Shown here in pieces: positions 12,481-24,600 of a stretch of DNA of 64,000 nucleotides (the stretch's first letter is position 1; every line of letters begins with the position of its first letter). Location: positions 9,307,501 to 9,371,500 of the forward strand of contig NC_064012.1 of assembly GCF_932276165.1 (NCBI RefSeq), written 5' to 3'. Both the position numbers and the translations under genes were made by a program. The notes below the pieces were generated by a model that did no database searches, was not told the DNA's origin, and saw only the letters and a program-made list of their open reading frames with translations. This stretch comes from Plutella xylostella (taxonomy: Eukaryota > Arthropoda > Insecta > Lepidoptera > Plutellidae).

Positions 12481-13402
12481 TACATATACAAATAGAGTCG
12501 TAAACTCGCAATAAATAACACACAATGCGTCAATGTCAGTTGAAGACAATAAATGCCAACGGATGGCAGTAGTTGCATATAGCATAGGTACATATACCAC
12601 ACCAATGACTGGTGCCTAGAACTAATAGATACAGTTGGTTTACAAAAACTTAATAGTTTCTGAAGTTCGCTTCAGCGAATGCACATTTGTACCTACCTTG
12701 TCAAACTAACAAATCGCCTATTCATTGTTTCAAAGATTGACAGTTGGTAGTTTCATAGACTAGAATATTATTACTGGGGTAGTTTGACAATGCACGAGTG
12801 TAACTGTTTGTGTTGCAGAAACTTTAGGAAATATCAAGTTGTTTGGACCGAACCGTTAATACAATACTGAAACAATGCCACAGTTATTGTTGATAAATAA
12901 TTAAGTAAGTATGTTAAAGTTTAGTGTGTAATCTCTCACTAGTAGCCAAATCTATTGTGCCTACCTACTGGCATGGTGATAAAAACGAGTATCTACCTAT
13001 GTTGTAATTGTAAACAAAAAAAGAGGGTAGCTTAACTGAACATTTTGAACACCTTTTCGGGTTTTTAAATATAATTTACAGAAATAAAAAAAGAAAAAAT
13101 ATTTTTGAAAGGCCATCATATTTGTAGAACCTCTATGTTGCTAGAATTGGTAAGTAAGTAAGTACCGTCGACGTCGAGTGGACGTTCTATGGCTGAGATG
13201 ATGATGATGATGAAGTACCGTCTATCAATTTCTGGTGCACATCCAAACACTATAATAGGATTTTAAATGTAGGATTGCTGAAAAACAGGCACAATATGAC
13301 TGTGTTCCATAACTTTTACCTGCAATAATTTTTGTAGTGGGTGTATTGTTTTCCCAGCCGCAAACACGTCAGAAGTTATTTCTTTTACACCTTTATAATT
13401 TG
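12481..13402. other. intergenic stretch between the convergent SLC36 and NPRL2 genes
   Basis: AT-rich sequence with no exon, RNA gene or clear repeat seen, apart from a short GATGAT run near 13196-13212. Confidence 0.4.
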
Positions 13403-14050
13403 TATATGTCGCAGGCATCTGGTTTAATCTCCTGTTTGATTGAACCGCTAGCCCGTTCATTGGATGACGCTACTCAGTTGAATGACTAAAGAACAACTCG
13501 TCAAGTGGTTGACTGTAACGTCCAACGTCTTGACTGAACGCTATTCAGCGAAGTCGTTAAATGGGATATAGTATAACAACTTTGTAATGTCTGGTTAGGA
13601 TGAACATGACCAGACAAGAGTCAACAAAAAGACTATGTTACAAAGCTCTCATCTCACAAATTAACTAAACAATAACAATAAACGTACCTTGATATTGTTG
13701 TTCATAATTATCCAGTTTCAGCACATTTTTTCTTTGAAAATATCCGCCGGCGGTGTAATAATAGGTAAATCCATGTTGTCACACTATTTTAACAAAAATA
13801 ACGCACTTTAAAGCTAATTTATTTGCAAAAAATAACAATACAAGTGCTTTTTGTGTCAGCTGTTCGCTGTTAGACGCCATATTTGTTTTATTCACCACCT
13901 GACTGATTTTAAGTCCGCTAACTAGTTGGACGTTTTGTGACGCTTGTACAATCAACGTTCGGCCTAGTCATACAACTGAATAGCGTCATCCAATGAACGG
14001 GCTAGCGGTTCAATCAAACAGGAGATTAAACCAGATGCCTGCGACATATA
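13403..14050. mobile_element. foldback element with 84-bp inverted arms
   Basis: The arms 13403-13486 and 13967-14050 are inverse copies with two mismatches (CGCAGGCATCTGG ... CGCTAGCCCGTTCATTGGATG). The ~480-bp centre has further self-complementary pieces and no coding frame. Confidence 0.85.
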
Positions 14051-14890
14051 TACCAATAATAAATATGTTGAGGTACGTTTTATAATACTGAATATTGTTT
14101 GGAAAAGGTGAAGGTAAATTGAAATTATATAGAGGAGTAACTTTATAACTTAAATTATTATAATTTACCTGTAATCGCCTAATTAAGTAGTTTTAAATAA
14201 GTCAGAAATTTCGAATAAAATACAAAAAATAATGCGTTAGGAACTAAGGTGCACGAAAAATTCATAATACTGATTTACGAACCAGATTTCCTGTTCGAGC
14301 CTATAAAGACAGACAATTGCAATTTTAATAATTTTATATAAAACTTGCCTTTCATACTAAAATAAATACCTATTACTGTACCATGCTTTTACATCTTAGA
14401 TAAACACTGGGATTCCTCACACATTGCAAGCTTTTCATCAGACTTCATTTTCAGATATAAACAATTTCACTAATCAAATATCACAAGTCGGCATAACCTC
14501 ACTACCAATCTTTTAATCCCAGAGTCATGTTTTTTTAACCTGATGCATCCAATCCAAAATATACTCTCTTCATACATAACATAAGTAATCGCAAAAACAC
14601 AATTCTTCTCTAGAGATAACTAAATAAATAACTTATTATACAAGATCGCACACATCCGACAGTTGTATCTTCTACCTAACGTAAAATCATAGATAAATAA
14701 TAACGCATAAAATAATAGCATACTATTGTCACCGACAACTAGGAACCTAAATTAACTGATGCACTGGTAAGGAAATGTATTACATTCGGATGCATACAGA
14801 AACTAAAATAAAACTACTCACTACACCGCCATACCACTGTGGCGCCACTAGTCTCAGATCGCAGAACTGATAACTATACTGCGGCCGATG

Positions 14891-15274
14891 AGAGAATGCA
14901 TTTTTGACGTTTGTTTTCCTTTGCAGTCATCAAAACCTTTGCTAGAATCTCTACTCCGCTTGTTAACGAAAGGATAACGACACGATTTTATGACGGGCGA
15001 CGGGGAGACGCGTAGTGTTCAATAGGTTTTCGTTAACAAGCGGCCTAGGGGTCTAATCTAGCTACGATCTTTTCGATAGATGTTTGTATATCTACGAATA
15101 AATAATTAGGATTAGTGTAAGTTTTTTAATACCAAGCCAACTTTCACATTATAAAAGCAATATAATTCGACTTTCGCGAAAAAAGTCCATTCATAAATCA
15201 TTCCGAAACATTCCTTAGCCATACTTTGAGCACATGTATGGGAATTCGAATGTCAAATCAAAAATGCATTCTCT
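14891..15274. mobile_element. TIR element carrying a nested inverted repeat
   Basis: The outer ends AGAGAATGCATTTTTGA are inverted at 15258-15274. Inside, CCGCTTGTTAACGAAA (14956-14971) is exactly inverted at 15028-15043, which looks like a second small element. Confidence 0.65.
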
Positions 15275-15640
15275 TAAATGGCCATTGTGTGGCCACGATC
15301 ATTTGGCACGTGACAAAAAATAGAACTAAAGTATCTATATTATTGTAAAATGCATAATAATGTATACTGCTTTTTTAGATCTGGACCAGAGGGAGTCAAA
15401 CAACTTTTTCACACTGTAACACCCGTATTTATAAACAAGTAAAAGTGATTACATGAGTAAAAGTAAATACTCAAGTAACAATTTTCATTCTATAGTTTAG
15501 AAATTACTTGAAATTAGACCTGTCCAAAAGTTGGAATTCTCAGCCAGGTTTCCTTATGTTTGGTAAGTAAAGTTGGATTCCACTGAATCTCTATAGTTCC
15601 AACATCCAAGACTAGTGGCGCCACCTACCTCAGCACCCGT

Positions 15641-18600
15641 CTACCTCCAGATGATGGCGACATTGGGGTCGTCCTCGATGATCTGGTCCAGGGTGGGCTG
15701 GTCGATGCGCGCGAGGCAACAGATCTCGTCGCAACAATGGCGGCCGGTGAACAGCCGTCTGATGCCGGCAGGCTCCCGAGTGTAGCCGTTGGCTCGCGCC
15801 GGCTGACGGATGTACACTGGGTATCTGGAAATGTATGTAAGTAGGCGTGAGTTACATTTTGTTTTACGGTGGTTTCCGGATGTAACGAGCGTTAGGTTCG
15901 ATGAGATTGTTGGAATAAGAATAGGATTTTAACTTCAAAGCGGAGGTTTAAAAAAAACAAGTGACGTTTGGGGATTTGGTCTATGGTCAGGGGGAAGAGT
16001 GGTTCTAGTAGTTTTCATCATCACGACCCATCACGTCCCCACTGCTGGGGCACGGGTCTCCTTCCAATGAAGGAAGGGTTTTAGGCCTAGTCCACCACGC
16101 TGGCCAAGTGCGGGTTGGTGGACCCCAACACAAGCAAGCTTGTGCTGAGAGAGTTGTCGGGTAAGTGGGCAACCCGACTGTCAGATGTTTTCAATCTGCC
16201 CGAAGGCCTCTGACTAACGGTCTTATTCATAAAAAGTTACGGGAGACCTATAGGCCTGCTATAAGCAAATGTCAAAAAAACTTTATTCATAAACGATCAA
16301 TAGCGCTAAAGAACTCTCCAACTGATTCGTAAAACCTTGATATGCTAAAGTTGGCTGGACCCTACTATACACCTTCCGTAAGCCTCCTCTTGTACAAAAA
16401 CATGGCGGCCGGTCAACAGCTGTTCTGCTTTATTGACGATTTGACATTTGTTGTGAGTTAATATTTGCTGAAAATAAGTTGCCATGGTAACGTAAAAATT
16501 TAATTTTTTTTTTGTGGGTTTTGGCTTGGCCAACTGCGCCTTTAAGCCAACGTAAACTTTTTTAAGTGCCGCGCCGTGGCTAACATAGATAATAGAGATT
16601 GATAAATGAATGAAAGTTTTCGCTATTTTTGTTTATGGTTTCGTCGGACCGGCAACTTAATAGGGTAAATGTCAAAATGTTTGGTCTGTGAAATCTATTA
16701 GCATCACTATAGTTACTGAAAGTATACGGAACTATTATGAATAGAGATTTTTACGAAACCTCAAATAGGCTTAATGTGTTCCGTAACTATTGAGCTCAGT
16801 AAACCTACTTTAAGGTTTTTTTATGAATAAGACCGTAAGCTTATAACGACTGCTGCCGAAGCTGCAACCGGGACCCACGGCTTAACGTGCCGTCCGAAGC
16901 ACGGAAGCGCCCAGAAAAGCACCACTTGAAATTGGTCACCCATCCAATGGCTGACCGTGTCAGTTGTTGCTTAACCCGCTGAGGTTAAGCAACAACTGAT
17001 CAGTTACGATCACTGGGGCCCGCTCGACTACGGACGCTTCAGTAGTTTTGGATTCAGGATAAAACGAGTGAAACTGTGGGAATGCTAATATAAACTGATA
17101 ATTGAAGTTATGCGATGTCTTATTTATCCACAAGAGTATCAGGACCAGCTCAAATTAGGAGGATATTCGGTTGATTGAACAAAAACGCCATGGAAATCCG
17201 TATGACTAATTATCATAATCAACAAGGAATCTTTCGCAATCGTTGGAAAACAGTCTTCTTTGTGTTGGTGAGAGATAGTCTAGGTTCTTAGTCAGATTAG
17301 CATCAGTCGCAGACTGCCCTGTATGCGCCCAACGTAAACCTATAAAGAGCGGGGGGTGTACTTTAATGACTTTGTGACTCCCGGTAAAACAAGGCTTTAA
17401 TGGAGTACAATGAGTGCATATATAAAATATTAAAGTACTTCTTCTTCTTAAAGTGTCAGTGAAGAACACGAGGCACTAGAGCCCCTTCACGGGTTTTCAC
17501 TGTGGTGCAAGGATTAGCCAGTCTGAATAACGTCGGTCGGAGATTGCCCAGGGTGCGCATATAAAGTGCCATTGACACATAATTTGAACTCATTTCCTTT
17601 CGTGCACACCTTGACTGAAATACTTACTTACTTACCTATTCCTAATCTCCTCTGGGGAGCAAAGGGCCGAAGTGAAAGGCCGCCTGAAGTATTTGCGGGT
17701 TAGCCAAGATAATAATAAATAATAGAAATATGTATTTGCTTGTTTGCCGCCATTTTATTACTAGTGTGACAAGAGGAACCATAGACTACCTAGAGGATGA
17801 TCATAGACACAAACACATCACCGCCACTCTTTACAATCTTGAGCCAGCTCAGTGACATCCCCACATGGCCCATTTCCTTAACTGAAACATGCCTAAATAA
17901 CTAACCTTTTCAAGCACTTGATGAGTCCGTGCAGCAGTGCAAACACCACCAGCCTCCTTATGTCGATGGCGGCGGCGCGAGTGGCGGAGAAGCGCTCGCA
18001 GACTGCTCTCAGGGTCGTGCCCTGCTGCAGCGAACACAGGATCTCCAGGATGTCGGGCAGCGTCGGCTGTGGAGCAGAAGAGGCTGGTAAGAAATCATCA
18101 TCATCACGACGACCCATCAGATCCCACTGCTGGGGCACGGGTCTAATTCCAATGAAGGAAGGGTTTTAGGCCTAGTCCACCATGCTAGTCTAGTGCGGGA
18201 TGGTAGTCCATGGTAAGAAATGCTTGTGTATAATGAGCACAAACTAAATGCTGCTTGCTGCCCGGAATTACGTGCAAATGTTACTGAAGAGACCTGTGAT
18301 CAGATTATTTATCTGTTATGTTTATCATGATGGTCACTACCTACTTACCGACTACATGCTACAATACAGTAATTAAGAATACGTTGTTACGTAACTCCTG
18401 AATAATGTTTACGTAACTCCTCTTAAAATGTTTTTTTTTTGTTTCTTCTTGAGAAGTCACTATAATTATAATATAGAGAAAACTATAGATAAAATACCTA
18501 AATGTTGATTTGTAACTACAAAATCATTTGAATAGGACATAGCTTCTATGAGATCTCATAACTTTTTACGATGGAAATACTGTATAAAGAGACTTGGCTT

Positions 18601-21600
18601 TTTTTTTCATTTAATGTTTTTGGTGGGATTCAATGGACAACATTTCATTTTCTTTACCCTATATTTTTATTAGTTATTCGGAAAGTTTATAGAAAATTAG
18701 TGGACCCGTATTTTTTTATTTTGTATATACATAAGTTTTTGCATGTTATTGTTAACTTTAAAGTTAATTATTTTAAAACCGGAAGTGTCGTCACATATTA
18801 GGCTCAATTTTTATTTTTGTCTATTGTCTGAGTCTCGAAAAAAAACATAAATGACACTGACAAGTGACATTTAAACTTTGTTTACATGCCAACCAACAAA
18901 TGGGTCATTTTCAAATGACCTTGATATTTCTAATGATGGAAAGTAGGTACTTATCATGTAAAAAAATAAGCAGAAGCATTTTTTCAGCTGTGTAGGCGGT
19001 GGCATGCTCTGGGACATATTATATAGAGGTCATCTCTTAATAATAAATAAAAAAATAGTCAGAAAATGTCAGAACAGAATTAATGAAAATGACCCAAATA
19101 AACAACAACGTCACGATAAAACGTCAACGTCAATCAAAAATGAAAGTGACAGTTACTTTGTTTTTAAATCTATAGGCTTTGATCATCAAAATGCATCGCA
19201 CCTGATGCATGACGTCATCAGCAATTTTTTACTATTTTATGATTTTCTCGAAAATGATACATCCAAAAAATACAAAAACATTTTTTTTGTGGTCTTTAGA
19301 GCTAAATCTCGAAATGGTTTTCGATTTGTAGCAGCTTTAGTTTTTTGAAATGTTGTCCATTGACCCAATCAGTTCTGATAATGTAACAAAATAAGAACAT
19401 GTACCCAACTCAACAAAAATCCTTTCGGAATTACCCACCTACACCTTACTCAACATTTTGATAGTTACTTTAAAGGAACCCAGTGGGGATATCTTAACTC
19501 ACCTGTTCTTTTGATTCGGACCCGTTCGTAATATAGGTGAGGCAAGACTTTTGTAGTTCTTGATCGCAAAATAGTCTGCCCATCTTCGGGGTTGCACGAT
19601 ACATGTTGCTGAACTTCAAAACTGGGATCAGAGTTACCTGAAATTATAAAAAATCACTAACCATTAAAATATATTCGTCAAAAAGTCAGTATGGTATAAT
19701 GCTTCTATTCTATTATATTATATTCTCTTTGGGGGTGTAAGTACCTGCACCTGGCTCTCTCGAGTGGAACCTTTGTGCATATCCCCTAGGCCTAAACTGC
19801 CTTCCTACGCTTGGACCATTTCCCACCACGCTGGTCCACTGCGGGTTGGCCACCTGCATATCTAGATGTGCTAAATCTAGATATGCAGGTTTCCTCACGA
19901 TGTTTTCCTTTACCGTAAGAGCGATGGTATACTTACATAATACAATACACTCTATTTGCACCAACAACAAAAATTACAAAAAACAAAACTTAAACAAAGA
20001 GGCGGCCTTATTGCTTATAAAAATCTACATTGTACTTAAATTCAAAGAAGTCATTAGTACATGTCAAAGTCGGGATTCGAACCGCATCTCCGGCTTGAGA
20101 AGCGGGCGCTTACCCGACTGAGCTACCACCGCTCTGGTATATGCTAAAATTATAGTTTTTATTATTTTTTCTCACTTGAGTAAACCTACTTCAAGTCATA
20201 CTCAACTTTGCACTTAGAACCTCGTCAAACGAATAAACTGTCAATGTTTGAATGAATGCGATTTGTATTGTGAGTTTGAAAAGGTTCATAATCTTCTTAT
20301 GAAGCTGACTTCACTAAATTACTTAGGAAGAAGAAGAAGCAAGTAAGTAGTACTTTGAAAGCAATAGAACTAAATATAAACAAATGCAAATGCAACTAGT
20401 AAATGCAAACAAAGTGACAAAAGGAAAAAACACTCACCACACCGTAGTAAACCAGATTCTGAATGCACGACTTTACCAATGTCTTTTCGACATTAGTGTC
20501 AGCGGCAATTTTCGATATGTGGTTGTAGCCATTTATGTACGGCAACAGCTGGAAAGAATGAATCATATCAATTTACAATGCTCACATTAAAAGCCTGTGC
20601 TGAGGTAACATTCGGCAAGACACTGGTACAGAGCCGCTCAACAGCCTGTATCGGACACAATGAAAGGACAAAAGAAAGCAAGCTCCTTTTTCCGTTCCTC
20701 ACTGACTGAGGCGTCGTCGAACGTTTGGTCGCGATGCCGGCCCTACTGGGGGTTCCATTTTGACACTGGGCTGCAATGGCACTATCATATTGATAGTGTC
20801 TGTGCAAAACTCAATGGCGCCTTCTACGCTATCTCACGGCTCGTCCCCACACTCTCGAGAGAAAACCTACTTAAGGCATACTATGGTTACTTCCAGAGTG
20901 CTTTAACATATGGTATAGAGCAGTGGGGGCTGGCCGCTGATCGAGAACGGCCTTTTCTCCTGCAGAAGAGGATGGTGAGGCGCATGATGCGGGCGGCCCT
21001 GGACGAGCCGGCGCGCGCCCTGTTCCTGCAGCTGGGCGTGCTCACCGCGCCCTGCCTGTACGTGCTGGAGGTGGCCAAGTACGTGCGCCAGAACTGAGCC
21101 GACTTCACCCCCCTCTCCACCACCGCGAGGCTACAGAATAGGCGGAAGAATGACCTGACCCTAAACACAGCCCGCCTTGCTAAAACCGATAAAACCGTGC
21201 ATATAATGGGTCCTAAAATTTACAATAAAATCCCGGATGACATAAGGGAGTCGCAAAGCTACTTTAGTTTTAATTGTAAGCTAAAAAAATATTTGAGCAA
21301 GAAAGCATACTACTCAGTAGACGATTATCTTAATGATAAATGTTAATAAATATTATGGTACGCATATGTTCTGACATTGTTTTTATATTATTATAATTTT
21401 TTAAGTGACATTGTATTCTTGTTTACTTTATTTATATGCTTTATATGAGATTATTTTTATATGATTTGTGACATGCCTAATTTAAGTAATGTACTTCATT
21501 ATATTATTATTAATAATAATTATATTTATGACGATGTATTAAACTGAATAAATGAATATGAATATACTGCTAAACGTTACGGACGACTTGTCTAGTTTCA

Positions 21601-24600
21601 CCATAGCCTGTTAGATCATTAACACCCCTGTTCCATTGTAATGTCATCAGTTATACCGGTTATACGTCATCTCCATATTAAATTTTTTACAGATGTGTCA
21701 ACAACTAATCCCTAAATTGGGGCTAAATCTATAGGCACATGAACTGACAGGAGGTCGCAATGCGTGACAAACTTTATTGGATATATTATTATTCTCGCAA
21801 TACACCCACCACCCTATAAATAATCCACTGCAGGATATGGCCCTCATCTAAACTGGTGGATTCCTGCCATAATCTCCACGCTTGGCAGACGAGTTGGAGA
21901 TAGACCACCACACATTAACATAATTATATTATCTTCACAATAACATATTCTTTTCGGCCATTCTTTAAATATTGAATACTAAACTTACTACACTTGACTA
22001 TAGTGGCAAATTTTAAATCCTTCCGGTGTACACTACTTTTAAATATACTGATAAGCTAGTAAATTCGTTTGTTACATGAGAAAAAGCCACGGCAGTGGGT
22101 TATGGAAAGTTTCTATTAGTAAATAATCGCCTGGCTTCGCTTCATCATACTAAGACTATCAAATTGCAGGCTTCTGTAACACATAGTTAGATCACGTACT
22201 GATAAGACTTTACATTTAGCACATAAATATACTTTTTGGAAAAGAAAACAATATTTCCAATAAGAGGATGTAAACAAATATTTTCAAATCATCGTCGTTT
22301 TACATCATTATAATTTATAATTCGCATCTAACTATTATTCGTTTCGCAATCAAAATGAGATACATAATTCGCGTTTTACACAGCAATGCGCAGAGCCATG
22401 GTATGGGAAGCCTAAACGACAATATAATTTTAAAAATGAATCAAATTTTAACTAGTTCTTTTAAAATAATTTCATATAAGTTTGAATATAATAAATTTAA
22501 TAATCAGTTATTTCGCTAAGCGCGCTCTGCACCAGAAAATACTAAAAGTCGCATGGTTAGTGCACTTACCATATAAAATATATTCGCGCATTGTACTTAA
22601 ATCCTAAAACTTAATATTAGTACCAACCACTATAGTTCTGTATATACAGAAGACCGAAGAGTATAATCTGCCTCTGTGTCTAGCCTTTGTTGACTATGAA
22701 AAAGCCTTCGACTCCATCGAGACCTGGGCAGTTTTGGAATCCTTGCAGAGATGCCAAATCGATTGGCGCTATATCGAGGTGTTGAGATGTCTGTACAATG
22801 CTGCTACTATGACTGTCCAAGTACAGGACCACAAGACAAGACCTATCCAACTGCAACGTGGAGTGAGACAGGGGGATGTGATATCTCCGAAACTGTTCAC
22901 CAATGCATTGGAAGATGTCTTTAAGACGTTGGACTGGAAAGGACATGGCATATGTATAAATGGCGAGTACATGTCACACCTCCGCTTCGCGGACGACATC
23001 GTTATTATGGCAGAATCTCTGCAGGAACTCAGCTGGATGCTAAGTGGCCTAAATGCTGCTTCCCGACGTGTTGGCCTCGGTATGAACTTGGACAAGACGA
23101 AAGTCATGTACAACGCTCACATCAAACCGGAGCCGGTCGCCGTTGGTGAGGCAACAATCGAAGTTGTGCAAGAATATGTCTACCTCGGGCAGACTATTCG
23201 GCTAGGCAGAAGCGACAAGGAGGCTGCAAGGCGCATCCAACTGGGTTGGGATGCATTCGGGAAACTTCGTCACATATTCTCCTCGGCCATTCCTCAGAAC
23301 CTGAAGACAAAAGTCTTCAACCAGTGCGTCCTGCCAGTGATGACGTATGGTGCAGAGACGTGGACACTGACGGTAGGACTGGTCCACCGATTTAAAGTCG
23401 CTCAGCGTGCTATGGAGAGAGCTATGCTTGGGGTTTCTCTGATGGATCGTATCAGAAATGAGGTTATCCGTCAGAGGACTAAGGCTACCGACATAGCTGT
23501 CAAAATATGCAAGCTGAAGTGGCAGTGGGCTGGTCATATCTGCCGAAGAACCGATAACCGTTGGGGTAGACGAGTTCTCGAGTGGAGACCACGAACAGGC
23601 AAACGCAGCGTGGGACGCCCTCCTGCCCGCTGGACTGACGACCTTAGGCGGGTGGCGGGTAGTGGTTGGATGAGGAAGGCCGAGGACCGAGTGTTGTGGT
23701 GCTCCTTGGGAGAGGCCTATGTCCAGCAGTGGATGATTATTGGCTGATGATGACTATAGTTCATTGAAATATAAATAAGCAGAGAGAGTTAACCAGCGAC
23801 AATACGAAAATCCCCCACACAACCCAAACAAAAACCACACCAAAATTACCTGTCTCGTGGTAAGATCCCAATCCGCATCCATGTCCACTTCAAACGGCTC
23901 TTCATCCTCTATGTCAATATGCTCTTGGCTGGTCTGCAGCGGCTTGGCGCCCTCGCGCGGGGTGGTGCGGGGCGGGCGGCCCGGGCGCGGGAGCCCCACG
24001 GACGCCACCAGCACCGGCACGTCGTGGTCGTGGGCGGGCGCCGGGTCTTTGCGGATCTCCAGCACCTTTAGATGCATTACCGTGTCGCCTTCTGGAATTT
24101 GCGATTGAAGGTTCAGGGTTAATGCAGGCTGTCATGTTCTATTTATTTAATAATGATGATGAGATACAGCTTAAACAAATAGACTAAAATGGTTCAAATT
24201 TTGTGGTGGATAGGCCAAATGAGTTGTCAGTAGCTGAATGTCCATTTTATTAATAAATCATGATTGTGATTGTTACTTACCAACAAGAGTGGCTTTCCTG
24301 TGAGTATTGAGATCGTGAAGCAAATGAGCCAGCAGTGTGGGCAACTTGGAGGATCCACTGGAAACAAAGCGAGTTTCTTCCTCCATTATAGTCTGTGAAA
24401 CAATTATAGATGAGATGAGGTGATATTTGAAAATTCATATAGAGAAAAGTTGTACAATGAACAGAAGTCAAAAAAGATTTGAAAGATTATAAGCATTAAA
24501 AACTATAATAACAATCATTAGGACCTATCAGTAGAAAATAATGAATGGCTGTTGATGATGTCTAAGTTAAATCTCAGTTAAATATTTTATGAACACTTAC

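Noticed and set aside
17893..18169. Three overlapping frames at NPRL2 exon 8
   Set aside because: Only the minus-strand NPRL2 frame fits the adjacent exons.
18571..19348. Frames of 76 and 114 codons inside the 18.6-kb element
   Set aside because: Low-complexity AT-rich reading with no domain, and not kept open in the inverted copy.
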